64,000 nucleotides of DNA from positions 123,072-187,071 of the forward strand of contig NZ_JAKLSQ010000019.1 in the NCBI RefSeq assembly GCF_022014495.1, in the 5' to 3' direction. The stretch is from Sandaracinobacteroides sayramensis. GTDB lineage: Bacteria > Pseudomonadota > Alphaproteobacteria > Sphingomonadales > Sphingomonadaceae. This document shows, in pieces, positions 8,169 to 16,569 of this stretch. Each line of letters opens with the position of its first letter. The stretch's first letter is position 1. The notes under the pieces are model-generated. The model made no database searches and was not told where the DNA came from. It saw nothing but the letters and a program-made list of their open reading frames with translations. A program made the translations under genes and the position numbers.

Positions 8169-10499
8169 TCAGAGCTTCACCAGCCGGAGCCGCAGCGCAT
8201 TGCCGATGACGCTGACGGACGACAGCGCCATCGCCAGCGCCGCGATCGCCGGCGACAGCAGCAGCCCGGTGAAGGGGTAGAGCAGACCAGCGGCAATCGG
8301 GATGCCCGCGACATTATAGGCGAAGGCGAAGACGAGGTTCTGCCGGATGTTGCGCATCACCGCATGGGACAGTTTGCGCGCCCGCACCAGCCCGCCCAGA
8401 TCGCCCTTCAGCAGCGTCACCCCGGCGCTTTCGATCGCCACATCCGCGCCCGCGCCCATCGCGACCCCCACTTCGGCCGCCGCCAGCGCCGGGGCGTCGT
8501 TCACCCCGTCGCCCGCCATCGCCACCGAACGCCCCTCCGCGCGCAGCTTCTGCACCACGGCCGCCTTGTCCTCGGGCAGCACCTCGGCCTCCACCTCGGT
8601 GATGCCCAGCTTCGCGGCGACCGCATCCGCCGTCACGCGGTTGTCGCCGGTCATCATCACCACCCGCACGCCGTCCGCCTGCAGCGCCGCGATGGCCTCC
8701 GCGCTGTCGGCCTTCACCGGGTCGGTGATCCCGATCAGCCCGGCCAGCCGCCCATCCACCACCACGAAGATGGCGGTGCCGCCCTCCTGCCGCAGCGCAT
8801 CCGCCCGGTCGTTCAGGCCAGAGATGTCCACCCCCTCGTCCGCCATCAGCCGCGGCCCGCCCAGCAGCAGCCGGCGCCCCTCGACGACGCCCATCACCCC
8901 GCGCCCGACGGGGGAATCGAAATCCGCCACCTCCGTCAGCGCCAGTCCGCGCGCCTGCGCCGCGCGCACCACCGCCTCGCCCAGCGGATGCTCGCTCGCC
9001 CGCTCGACGCTGGCCGCCAGCCGCAACAACTCCGCCTCCTCAAAGCCCGACAGCGGCTGCACCAGGGTCACCGCCGGCCGGCCTTCGGTCAGCGTTCCGG
9101 TCTTGTCGACGATCAGGGTGTCGATCTTCTCGAACCGCTCCAGCGCCTCGGCGTCGCGGATCAGCACGCCCGCCTGCGCCCCCCGGCCGACCCCGACCAT
9201 GATCGACATCGGAGTCGCCAATCCCAGCGCGCAGGGGCAGGCGATGATCAGCACCGAGACTCCGGCCAGCAGCGCATAGCCGAAGCGCGGCTCCGGCCCC
9301 GCCAGCGCCCAGACCAGCGCCGCCAGCAGCGCGACAACGATCACCGCCGGCACGAACCAGCCGGCCACCCGGTCGGCCAGCCGCTGGATCGGCGCGCGGC
9401 TGCGCTGCGCCTGCGCCACCATCTGCACGATCCGCGCCAGCAGCGTGTCGGCGCCCACCTTCTCCGCCCGCATCACGAAGGAGCCGGTGCGGTTCAGCGA
9501 GCCGGCGATCACCTTGTCGCCCACTTCCTTGGTGACCGGCATGGATTCGCCCGTCACCAGCGATTCGTCGATGGCGACCCGGCCTTCCAGCAGTTCGCCG
9601 TCCACCGGCACCTTTTCCCCCGGCCTCACCCGCAACCGGTCGCCGACGCCGATCGCGTCCAGCGTCACTTCCTCGTCCGCCCCGTCGGTCCGCACGCGCC
9701 GCGCCGTCTTCGGCGCCAGGTCCATCAGCGCCTTGATCGCGCCCGAGGTCTGCTCGCGCGCGCGCAGTTCCAGCACCTGCCCCAGCAGCACGAGGGTGGT
9801 GATGACCGCCGCCGCCTCGAAATAGACCGGCACCGAGCCGTCGTGATGGCGGAACTCCGGCGGGAAGATGCCCGGCGCCAGCAGCGCGACAAGGCTGTAG
9901 CCATAGGCCACCCCCACCCCCATGGCGATCAGCGTGAACATGTTGAGATGCCGGCTTCGAAGCGAAGCCCAGCCCCGCTCGAAGAAGGGCCAGCCGGCCC
10001 ACAGCACCACGGGGGTCGCCAAAACGAACTGGATCCAGCCGGACAGGCGCCCGCCAATGATATGGGTGAAATCGAAGAGATGCCCGCCCATCTCCAGCAG
10101 AAACACCGGCAGCGTCAGCACCAGCGCGATCCGGAAGCGCCGCGTCATGTCCAGCAGTTCCGGGTTCGGCCCGTCGTCCGGCGAAAACACCTCCGGCTCC
10201 AGCGCCATGCCGCAGATCGGGCAGCTTCCCGGCCCTACCTGCCGTATCTCGGGATGCATGGGGCAGGTGTAGATGGCCCCCGGATCGGCTGGCGGCGCTT
10301 CTTTTCGGGGGCCAAGATACTGCGCCGGATCGGCTAGGAATTTCGTCCGGCAACCTGCGCTGCAGAAATGATAGTCCTGCCCGGCATGGGCCGCGTGGTG
10401 CGGGGACTTCGCCGGGTCCACGGTCATGCCGCAGACCGGGTCTTTCACGCCGTTCCCGCCCGCCGCCGCGCAGCAACCGCCTTGATGATGCTCTGTCAT
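8169..10499 (-). CDS. copA: Copper-transporting P1B-type ATPase with YHS and HMBD metal sites
   Basis: 776 residues. The N-terminus lacks the usual HMA (CxxC ferredoxin-like) domain. Instead it has a YHS/TRASH-type domain ([10 protein letters not shown] at 20-29, [11 protein letters not shown] at 44-54) and a heavy-metal-binding domain (YTCPMHPEI and [10 protein letters not shown], about 77-102). Then come eight membrane helices with the intramembrane CPC at 421-423, the phosphorylation motif DKTGT with D465, TGES in the actuator domain, and GDGVNDAP. This matches Cu(I) exporters of the inner membrane. A divergent multicopper oxidase and CopB support copper. Silver or lead export cannot be excluded. 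Confidence 0.92.
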   Translation of the reverse strand: MTEHHQGGCCAAAGGNGVKDPVCGMTVDPAKSPHHAAHAGQDYHFCSAGCRTKFLADPAQYLGPRKEAPPADPGAIYTCPMHPEIRQVGPGSCPICGMALEPEVFSPDDGPNPELLDMTRRFRIALVLTLPVFLLEMGGHLFDFTHIIGGRLSGWIQFVLATPVVLWAGWPFFERGWASLRSRHLNMFTLIAMGVGVAYGYSLVALLAPGIFPPEFRHHDGSVPVYFEAAAVITTLVLLGQVLELRAREQTSGAIKALMDLAPKTARRVRTDGADEEVTLDAIGVGDRLRVRPGEKVPVDGELLEGRVAIDESLVTGESMPVTKEVGDKVIAGSLNRTGSFVMRAEKVGADTLLARIVQMVAQAQRSRAPIQRLADRVAGWFVPAVIVVALLAALVWALAGPEPRFGYALLAGVSVLIIACPCALGLATPMSIMVGVGRGAQAGVLIRDAEALERFEKIDTLIVDKTGTLTEGRPAVTLVQPLSGFEEAELLRLAASVERASEHPLGEAVVRAAQARGLALTEVADFDSPVGRGVMGVVEGRRLLLGGPRLMADEGVDISGLNDRADALRQEGGTAIFVVVDGRLAGLIGITDPVKADSAEAIAALQADGVRVVMMTGDNRVTADAVAAKLGITEVEAEVLPEDKAAVVQKLRAEGRSVAMAGDGVNDAPALAAAEVGVAMGAGADVAIESAGVTLLKGDLGGLVRARKLSHAVMRNIRQNLVFAFAYNVAGIPIAAGLLYPFTGLLLSPAIAALAMALSSVSVIGNALRLRLVKL

Positions 10500-10612
10500 G
10501 GCTTCAACCCGCTATCCCACCGCGACCCGTGCGTGGATTTGACAAAATGTCTGGGCCGGTGGCAGCCCGAAGGCAAGCGCGGCCATGCGGGCCGCATGGC
10601 CGGAGACTGGCG
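10500..10612. promoter_or_regulatory. Divergent promoter region between copper ATPase and copper oxidase
   Basis: The 113 bases between two divergent copper genes must hold both promoters. A TTGACA hexamer lies at 10539-10544, but I found no -10 box at normal spacing and no CueR-type dyad, so the regulator cannot be named. Confidence 0.4.
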
Positions 10613-12334
10613 ATGCACATGCTTTTGAACCGGCGCACCCTGCTGCGAAGCGCCGGCGCGCTCTCGGCGGGGCTGCCGCTTCCCGCCTGGGCGCATGGCC
10701 ACTCCCCCGGTCTCACGCGCGACATGCCCATGGTTTCCGGCGAGGACATCCGCCTGAGGATCGCCCACCAGCCGATCAGCATCGACGGCCGCACCGGCCA
10801 TGCGATCGGCCTCAACGGCACCGTGCCCGGCCCGCTCATCCGGCTGAAGGAAGGGCAGAATGTCCGCCTGCATGTGGAAAACGCGCTGGCGGAGGACAGC
10901 TCCATCCACTGGCACGGGCTGATCCTGCCCTTCCATATGGACGGCGTCCCCGGAGTCAGCTTCCCCGGAATCCGCCCGGGCGAGACCTTCACCTACGAAT
11001 TCCCCATCCGGCAGGCGGGCACCTACTGGTATCACAGCCACTCCGGCCTGCAGGAGCAGATGGGCCACTACGGCCCGCTGCTGATCGACCCGGCGGGCCC
11101 GGAACGCGCGCCTTACGACCGGGAGCATGTCGTCGTCCTCTCCGACTACAGCTTCGTCCACCCGCATCTGATCTTCCGCAAGCTGAAGCAGATGGGCGGC
11201 TACTACAACCGCCAGAAACTGACCGCGACCGACGGCGAGGCGATGAAAAGCGCCGAGCGGCTGGAATGGGGCCGGATGCGGATGGACCCGACCGACCTCG
11301 CCGACGTGACGGGGGAGACCTACCGCTATCTCGTGAACGGCCACGGCCCGAAGGACAATTGGACGGCGCTGTTCCAGCCCGGCGAGCGGGTGCGGCTGCG
11401 CCTGGTCAACGCCTCGGCCATGACCAATTTCAACGTCCGCATCCCCGGCCTGCCGCTGAAAGTGGTGCAGGCGGACGGGCTGGACGTGCGCCCGGTCGAG
11501 GTGGACGAGCTGCAGATCGCCATCGCCGAGACCTATGACCTGATCGTCGAGCCGAAGCAGGACCGCGCCTACACACTGGTCGCCGAAAGCGTCGACCGTT
11601 CGGGGATGGCGGTGGCGACGCTCGCCCCCGCGCCGGGCATGCGCGCGGACGTGCCGCCGCTCCGGAAGCGCCCGCTCCTCACCATGGCCGACATGGGGAT
11701 GGGCGGCATGGACCATGGCGCCGCCTGCACGCCCGAGCATGAGGCGATGGGCCATTGCACAAAGGGCGAGCCCATGCGCCACGGCATGCGGGATTTTTCC
11801 GTGGCGCCGGGCGTCGCGAAGACGCCGACCGTCCAGTCCATCTCCCCCATGCCGGTGGACCGGATGGGCGAGCCCGGCCTCGGCCTTGCCGACGTCGGCC
11901 ACCGGGTGCTGACCTACCGCGACCTCGTCGCCGCCGAGCCGAACCCCGACATCCGCGCGCCGTCCCGCGCCATGCGAATCCATCTGACCGGCAATATGGA
12001 ACGCTATATGTGGGCGTTCGACGGGGTGAAGCTGAACGAGGTGAAGCACCCCATCCCCTTCCGCGAGGGGGAGCGGGTCCGCATCACCCTCGTCAACGAC
12101 ACGATGATGAGCCACCCCATCCACCTGCACGGCCATTTCTTCGAGCTGCAGACCGGCCAGGGCGCGCATGCGCCGCGCAAGCATACGGTGAATGTGCAGC
12201 CCGGCGGCACCGCCACCTTCGATTTCACCGCCGACGCGCCGGGCGACTGGGCCTTCCACTGCCACATGCTCTACCATATGCACGGCGGGATGATGCAGGT
12301 CATCACCGTCCGCCCGCCGGAAGAGACGGCCTGA
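10613..12334 (+). CDS. copA: CopA-family periplasmic multicopper oxidase
   Basis: I chose the ATG at 10613 because GGAG (10602-10605) precedes it and the product then begins with a twin-arginine signal (LNRRTLLRSAGALSAGLPLP ending at AWA). The 573-residue protein has the four multicopper oxidase copper-binding motifs: HWHG, HSHSG, HPIHLHGHF and HCHMLYHMHGGM. A methionine-rich stretch (MADMGMGGMDHGA) near the middle is typical of CopA/PcoA copper-resistance oxidases. Folded export by Tat and Cu(I) oxidation in the periplasm follow from family knowledge. It shares an overlapping stop/start with copB and diverges from the copper ATPase. The symbol copA is used in the plasmid copABCD sense, distinct from the ATPase. 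Confidence 0.93.
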   Translation: MHMLLNRRTLLRSAGALSAGLPLPAWAHGHSPGLTRDMPMVSGEDIRLRIAHQPISIDGRTGHAIGLNGTVPGPLIRLKEGQNVRLHVENALAEDSSIHWHGLILPFHMDGVPGVSFPGIRPGETFTYEFPIRQAGTYWYHSHSGLQEQMGHYGPLLIDPAGPERAPYDREHVVVLSDYSFVHPHLIFRKLKQMGGYYNRQKLTATDGEAMKSAERLEWGRMRMDPTDLADVTGETYRYLVNGHGPKDNWTALFQPGERVRLRLVNASAMTNFNVRIPGLPLKVVQADGLDVRPVEVDELQIAIAETYDLIVEPKQDRAYTLVAESVDRSGMAVATLAPAPGMRADVPPLRKRPLLTMADMGMGGMDHGAACTPEHEAMGHCTKGEPMRHGMRDFSVAPGVAKTPTVQSISPMPVDRMGEPGLGLADVGHRVLTYRDLVAAEPNPDIRAPSRAMRIHLTGNMERYMWAFDGVKLNEVKHPIPFREGERVRITLVNDTMMSHPIHLHGHFFELQTGQGAHAPRKHTVNVQPGGTATFDFTADAPGDWAFHCHMLYHMHGGMMQVITVRPPEETA

Positions 12335-13182
12335 TGCGCGCCGCGCTTCTGACCGCCGCCCTCCTCGCCGCCGCCCCCGCCGCCGGACAAAGCTGCACGC
12401 CCGACGAGGAGGCGATGGGCTTCTGCACGGCGCAGGCGCCGGCCGGCGACGCCCCGCCCCCGGCCCCGGTTCCGGCCGACCAGGCCGACCGCATCTGGGG
12501 CAAGGCGGCGATGGAGCCGGTGCGCGCCGCCGTCTACGCCGAGCATGGCGGCGGGCAATTCTCCCGGATATTGATCGACCTCGCCGAAGTGCGCTTCGCC
12601 GACGGCGCGGAAAGCTGGCTGGTGGAAGCCGACGGCTGGTTCGGCGGAGACATGAACCGATTGGTGGTGAAGGCCGATGCCGAGGGCGAATTCGGCGGCG
12701 GCCTGCACGATCTGAAGCTGACCGCCCTCTACAGCCGCGCGATCGACCCCTATTTCAACCTGCAGGCCGGCGTCCGCCACGATGTGCGGCCGCAGCCGCA
12801 ACGCACCCATATCGTCGCCGGCATTTCCGGCCTTGCCCCCTATTGGTTCGAGGTGGACGGCTATCTGCAGCTTTCCACCAAGGGCGAACTGCGGGCGACC
12901 GCCTCGGCCGAATATGATCTGCGCCTGACCCAGCGGCTGATCCTGCAACCGAAGCTGGAACTGGAACTGTCGGCGCAGGACATCCCCGAACTCGCCATCG
13001 GCTCGGGTCTGGTCCGCGGCGAAGCCGGGCTTCGCCTGCGCTACGAGATCGCGCGCGAATTCGCCCCCTATCTGGGCGTGGTCCACGAAAGCCGCTTCGG
13101 CCGCACCGCCGACTTCGCGCGGGCGGCAGGGGAAAGCGCTTCCGGCACGGCCTTCGTGCTGGGCGTGCGCGCCTGGTTCTAG
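12334..13182 (+). CDS. copB: CopB-family outer-membrane copper resistance protein
   Basis: The ATG shares one base with the TGA of the preceding oxidase gene (TGATG). The 282-residue product has a signal peptide (MRAALLTAALLAAAPAAG) and a region with a CTPDEEAMGFC motif resembling the CTPEHEAMGHC segment of the oxidase next to it. The rest matches CopB/PcoB: IWGKAAMEPVRAAVYAEHGG, amphipathic beta strands, LSTKGE and a final strand ending in phenylalanine (VRAWF), as expected of an outer-membrane beta barrel. It acts with CopA in copper tolerance. The Met-rich N-terminal segment common in CopB is short here. Confidence 0.9.
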   Translation: MRAALLTAALLAAAPAAGQSCTPDEEAMGFCTAQAPAGDAPPPAPVPADQADRIWGKAAMEPVRAAVYAEHGGGQFSRILIDLAEVRFADGAESWLVEADGWFGGDMNRLVVKADAEGEFGGGLHDLKLTALYSRAIDPYFNLQAGVRHDVRPQPQRTHIVAGISGLAPYWFEVDGYLQLSTKGELRATASAEYDLRLTQRLILQPKLELELSAQDIPELAIGSGLVRGEAGLRLRYEIAREFAPYLGVVHESRFGRTADFARAAGESASGTAFVLGVRAWF

Positions 13183-13199
13183 GCTGCTAGACCACCCTC

Positions 13200-13922
13200 A
13201 TGCTGCGCAGCAAAAGCCGCCCGCACCCCCGCCGCCGCAGGGCCATTGCTCTGGCGCTGGTGCTGGGCGCGCACGCGCTCGCCTTCTGGTTCCTGCTGCG
13301 CCCGATGGCGATCCAGCCGCCCCTTGCCGAAGACGCGATGATCCTGCTGGACATAAGGGAGCCGCCCCCTCCCCCGCCCCCTCTGCCAGAGGCTCCGCCC
13401 GAGCCGGAGGGCCAGTCCGCGCCTGAAGCGCCGAAGGCGAAACCCAGCCCGATCGCCGCGCCGAAGCCCGAAGTCGTGGTTCCGCCGCCCGAGCCAGTCC
13501 CCACGCCGCCCGCGCCGGCGGAAGGCCCGGACGCGCTGTCGGGCGCCGCCGCCCGCGACCTCGGCGGCAGCGCGGCGGGCGGCGCCGGGATCGGCTCCGG
13601 CCTCGGCAAGGCCGGGGCCGCCACCGGCGGCGGAGGCGGCACCCGCGCGCGGCGCATCGCCGGCAACATCGTCCGCGCGGATTTCCCCCGCACCCGCAGC
13701 CTTCAGGAAACGGGCGGCAGCACCACCGCGCATTTCGAAGTCGGCGCCGACGGGCGGGCGCGCAACTGCCGTGTCGTCGGCTCCAGCGGCCACGCCGAGC
13801 GCGACCGAATCACCTGCCGGCTGATCGAGGAACGCTTCCGCTACGAGCCCGCCCGCGACTCGCGCGGCAATCCCGTGCCGGACATCGCCGGCTGGCGGCA
13901 GGACTGGTGGCCGGAGCGCTGA
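13200..13922 (+). CDS. TonB-like energy transducer
   Basis: 240 residues: short basic N-terminus, one membrane anchor (AIALALVLGAHALAFWFLLR, about 16-35), a long proline/glutamate-rich span with PPPPPPPLPEAPPEPEG, a glycine-rich hinge, and a C-terminal TonB-type domain (FEVGADGRARNCRVVGSSGH, then RLIEERFRYEPARDSRGNPV). This is the architecture of proteins that couple the proton gradient to TonB-dependent receptors. No exbB or exbD is adjacent. It begins 17 bases after copB and may be co-transcribed with it; whether it serves copper uptake or general receptor energising cannot be told. TonB C-terminal proteins with other roles are an alternative. Confidence 0.8.
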   Translation: MLRSKSRPHPRRRRAIALALVLGAHALAFWFLLRPMAIQPPLAEDAMILLDIREPPPPPPPLPEAPPEPEGQSAPEAPKAKPSPIAAPKPEVVVPPPEPVPTPPAPAEGPDALSGAAARDLGGSAAGGAGIGSGLGKAGAATGGGGGTRARRIAGNIVRADFPRTRSLQETGGSTTAHFEVGADGRARNCRVVGSSGHAERDRITCRLIEERFRYEPARDSRGNPVPDIAGWRQDWWPER

Positions 13923-13967
13923 GCGCGGGCTGTTCCGGCACCGGCTATTCTCCTCTATTGCGCAACC

Positions 13968-14861
13968 ATGGCGAACCTCTCCGATTCCTGGACCATCGCG
14001 CTGCACGGCGGCGCCGGCGTCACCCCCGGCCGCGACTATGCGGAGGTGGAAGCGCATCTCGGCCGGCTGGTCGACGAGGGCGAAGCCCGCCTCGCCTCGG
14101 GGGAAAGCGCCTTCAACACGGTGGAATGGGCGGTCGGCGAACTGGAAGCCTCCGGCCTCTACACCGCCGGGCGCGGCTCCGCCCCGAACCGCGCCGGCGT
14201 CGTCGAGTTCGACGCCTCGATCATCTGCGGCGCCAGCGGCCGGGGCGGCGCAGTGGCGGCACTACAGGATGTGCAAAGCCCGGTGGCCGCCGCCCGCGCG
14301 GTGATGGAGCGGACGCCGCATGTGCTGCTCTGCGGCGAAGGCGCCACCGCCTTCGCCCGCGAGATCGGCCTGCCAGCGATCGGCGGCGACCCCGATTACT
14401 ACCGCCTCGCCATCGGCGTCACCGCCGAGGAGATGCGCCCCGCCGGCGACGGCCTCGGCCATGGCACGGTGGGCGCCGCCGCGCTGGACCGGCAGGGCCG
14501 ACTGGCGGCCGCCACCTCCACCGGCGGCGTCTTCGGCAAGCGCCCGGGCCGCGTCGGCGACACGCCGATCCTCGGCGCCGGCTGCTGGGCCGACCGGCAT
14601 GTCGCCGCAAGCTGCACCGGCATCGGCGAGCATTTCATCCTGGCCGGCGGCGCCGGCGACGTGTCCGCCCGCATCCGCTACGGCGAGGCCGCCCCGCCGG
14701 AGGCCATGCGCGCCATGCTGGAGCGGGTGGCCAGCTTCGGCGGCAATGGCGGGCTGATCCTCGTCACCGCCGACGGGCAGGCGCATTTCGACTGGAATTC
14801 GAATGGCCTGAAGCGCGCCGCCAAAGGCTCCCGGATCGCGCGGACGCTGGCTATTCTGTAG
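13968..14861 (+). CDS. iaaA: Isoaspartyl peptidase/L-asparaginase (N-terminal threonine hydrolase)
   Basis: 297 residues, the normal size of plant-type asparaginases. The N-terminal half starts WTIALHGGAG and carries TAGRGSAPN; the autocleavage site is GHGTVGAAA with T167 as the future N-terminal nucleophile. STGGVFGKRPGRVGD and GAGCWAD follow as expected, then TGIGEHFI. The precursor cleaves itself into alpha and beta chains that hydrolyse beta-aspartyl dipeptides and asparagine in the cytoplasm. No signal peptide is seen. It converges on the DoxX-like gene with an 11-base overlap. Confidence 0.92.
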   Translation: MANLSDSWTIALHGGAGVTPGRDYAEVEAHLGRLVDEGEARLASGESAFNTVEWAVGELEASGLYTAGRGSAPNRAGVVEFDASIICGASGRGGAVAALQDVQSPVAAARAVMERTPHVLLCGEGATAFAREIGLPAIGGDPDYYRLAIGVTAEEMRPAGDGLGHGTVGAAALDRQGRLAAATSTGGVFGKRPGRVGDTPILGAGCWADRHVAASCTGIGEHFILAGGAGDVSARIRYGEAAPPEAMRAMLERVASFGGNGGLILVTADGQAHFDWNSNGLKRAAKGSRIARTLAIL

Positions 14862-15201
14862 CCCGCCGGTCCGTCAGCAGCCAGGTGACGGCCAGCAGCA
14901 GCAGCAGGGTGATGGGCGCCACGGCGTGCTGCAGCTCGCCATGGCGCAGCAAGGTCAGCGCGGCGGCCGCCATCACCATCGCCGCCAACGCCACCCCGAA
15001 CAGTCTGGTCCGACGGCGCGCAAGCAGCAGCGCCGCGAGCAGTTCCAGCGCCCCGGTCACATAGTTGAAGCCGGCGGGATAGCCCCAGCGGGCATAACCC
15101 TCCAGGAACGGCTCGGGAAAGAGGATGTTGCTGGCCGCTCCGAACAGGAAGAAGGCCGCCAGCCCCCAGCCAAGCCATTTCGCCCAATCGATCCGCCGCA
15201 T
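14851..15201 (-). CDS. DoxX-like four-helix membrane protein, SoxR-activated
   Basis: The best start is the ATG at 15201, preceded by AAAGGGAAAGG; ATGs further upstream would leave almost no leader after the promoter described below. The 116-residue product has four hydrophobic helices and a DoxX-type first half (FFLFGAASNILFPEPFLEGY, then YVTGALELLAALLLARRRTRLFG). DoxX-family proteins sit in the inner membrane and have been linked to redox and sulfur stress. A SoxR box with SoxR-type promoter geometry lies just upstream, so it should be induced by redox-cycling compounds. Its exact function is unknown. Confidence 0.75.
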   Translation of the reverse strand: MRRIDWAKWLGWGLAAFFLFGAASNILFPEPFLEGYARWGYPAGFNYVTGALELLAALLLARRRTRLFGVALAAMVMAAAALTLLRHGELQHAVAPITLLLLLAVTWLLTDRRATE

Positions 15202-15240
15202 TGCCAGCCTTTCCCTTTCGAAACCCATGAACTGGCGGGC

Positions 15241-15290
15241 CTTGTAGAACCTCAACAATAGTTGAGGTCAAGCCATGCCGCGGCTAGAAA
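15241..15290. promoter_or_regulatory. SoxR box and divergent promoters for the DoxX-like gene and soxR
   Basis: The 18-base dyad CCTCAACAATAGTTGAGG at 15250-15267 matches the SoxR operator pattern. On the minus strand TTGACC (15271-15266) and TACAAG (15246-15241) flank it with a 19-base spacer, the overlong spacing that SoxR and MerR-family activators need. On the plus strand TTGAGG (15262-15267) and TAGAAA (15285-15290) with a 17-base spacer could be the soxR promoter, overlapped by the box and thus autoregulated. Confidence 0.85.
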
Positions 15291-15311
15291 GACCGGCAGC
15301 GGGAGACAGGC

Positions 15312-15764
15312 ATGGCGAAGGCTGCGACGAGCGGTGGACTGACGGTCGGCGATGTCGCGCGCCGAAGCGGAGTCGCGGTTTCCACCATCCATTTCTACGA
15401 GGGGAAGGGGCTGATCGAAGGCTGGCGCACGCAGGGAAACCAGCGCCGCTACCCGCGCGCGGTGCTGCGCCGCGTCGCGGTGATCCGAATCGCCCAGCGG
15501 GCGGGAATCCCGCTGGCGATGGTGAAGGCCTTCCTGCGGGAAATCCCGGCCGATCGCGCGCTTTCCAACGCCGACTGGCAAAGGCTGACCGAAGCCTGGA
15601 AAGCGATGATCGACGAGCGGATCGAAAGCCTGCTGCAACTGCGGGACGATATGGAAAGCTGCATCGGCTGCGGCTGCCTGTCGCTCGCCGACTGCCCGTT
15701 GCGCAATCCGGGCGACCGCCTTGCGGCCGAAGGCGCCGGGCCGCGCCTGCTGCGGCCCAGGTAA
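15312..15764 (+). CDS. soxR: SoxR redox-sensing MerR-family regulator
   Basis: 150 residues, typical for SoxR. The N-terminal winged helix-turn-helix reads LTVGDVARRSGVAVSTIHFYE followed by the wing (QRRYPR), then a dimerisation helix. The C-terminal [2Fe-2S] cluster motif C-x2-C-x-C-x5-C is intact in CIGCGCLSLADCPL. Oxidation of the cluster turns the bound dimer into an activator. The two matching operator boxes in this window lie between soxR and the DoxX-like gene and ahead of the superoxide dismutase gene, so the local regulon is visible. The ATG at 15312 gives a normal N-terminus. Confidence 0.95.
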   Translation: MAKAATSGGLTVGDVARRSGVAVSTIHFYEGKGLIEGWRTQGNQRRYPRAVLRRVAVIRIAQRAGIPLAMVKAFLREIPADRALSNADWQRLTEAWKAMIDERIESLLQLRDDMESCIGCGCLSLADCPLRNPGDRLAAEGAGPRLLRPR

Positions 15765-15804
15765 GGGCCGGCCCGCGCGCGCCCGCGCGGGCCGGAAGCA
15801 GATA

Positions 15805-16419
15805 TCAGCCGGCCAGCGCCGCTTCGTAGCGCTTGTTGGCGATGTCCCAGTCGACCACGTCCCACCAGGCCTTCAGATAGCCGCCGCGGTCGTTGCGGTA
15901 GGTCAGATAATAGGCATGTTCCCAGACGTCGTTGGTCAGGATCGGCACGCCGCGCGTTTCCACCACGTCCATCAAGGGGTTGTCCTGGTTGGCGGTGGAG
16001 ATCACCTGCAGCTTGCCCGCCTCGTTCACGATCAGCCAGGCCCAGCCCGAGCCGAACTGGCCCGCGCCCTTGTTGTTGAACTGGTCCTTCAGCATCTCCA
16101 GCGTGCCGAACTGCTCGTCGATGGCCTTCGCCAGCTTGCCCGACGGCGCGCTGCCGCCCTGCTTCATGCAATCCCAGAAGAAGATGTGGTTCCAGAAGCC
16201 GCCGCCGTTGTTGCGCACGGCGGCCGGCGCCGAGGAGATTTCGGCGAAGATCTGCTCCAGCGACTTGCCGGCAAGGTCGGGGTTGGCGTCCAGCGCCTTG
16301 TTCAGATTGTCGGTATAGGCCTGGTGGTGCTTGTCGTGGTGATAGGTCATCGTTTCCTTGGAAACGATCGGCTCCAGCGCTTCATGGGCGTAAGGCAGGG
16401 GGGGCAGTTCGTAAGCCAT
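15805..16419 (-). CDS. sodB: Superoxide dismutase, Fe/Mn family
   Basis: 204 residues. The metal ligands are visible: H in MTYHHDKHHQ, H in GGGFWNHIFFW, and D and H in NDVWEHAYY. AGGAG precedes the ATG. The outer-sphere glutamine occurs in the STANQDNPL segment and the GGGFWNH segment has glycine rather than glutamine; this is the arrangement I associate with Mn or cambialistic enzymes, although alphaproteobacterial members are usually named sodB. It converts superoxide to peroxide and oxygen in the cytoplasm. A SoxR box lies about 50 bases upstream. It converges with soxR. Confidence 0.95.
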   Translation of the reverse strand: MAYELPPLPYAHEALEPIVSKETMTYHHDKHHQAYTDNLNKALDANPDLAGKSLEQIFAEISSAPAAVRNNGGGFWNHIFFWDCMKQGGSAPSGKLAKAIDEQFGTLEMLKDQFNNKGAGQFGSGWAWLIVNEAGKLQVISTANQDNPLMDVVETRGVPILTNDVWEHAYYLTYRNDRGGYLKAWWDVVDWDIANKRYEAALAG

Positions 16420-16461
16420 GACATCTCCTATGCGGGTTTGAGCTTTTCCGTCCGCGGCAGG

Positions 16462-16492
16462 CTGCTACTTCCTCAACCATGGTCGAGGTCAA
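16462..16492 (-). promoter_or_regulatory. SoxR box in the superoxide dismutase promoter
   Basis: CCTCAACCATGGTCGAGG at 16471-16488 matches the box next to soxR in both outer arms with one arm mismatch. On the minus strand TTGACC (16492-16487) and a weak TAGCAG (16467-16462) are again 19 bases apart. The predicted transcript would begin about 35-40 bases before the sodB start. Confidence 0.78.
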
Positions 16493-16569
16493 GAGCAAAG
16501 CGGCCCGCCATTGCACAAAGATAGGTTGCCCGCCTGTTGTTCCCAGCTTTTTGTTCCCAGCCTTCGGCG

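Noticed and set aside
8166-10337. Very long plus-strand open frame opposite the copper ATPase gene
   Set aside because: The translation is His/Arg/Gln-rich without domains and mirrors the GC-rich codons of a fully recognised ATPase on the other strand.
10539-10544. TTGACA as the copper oxidase -35 box
   Set aside because: No acceptable -10 hexamer at 16-19 bases, so it cannot be called a promoter.
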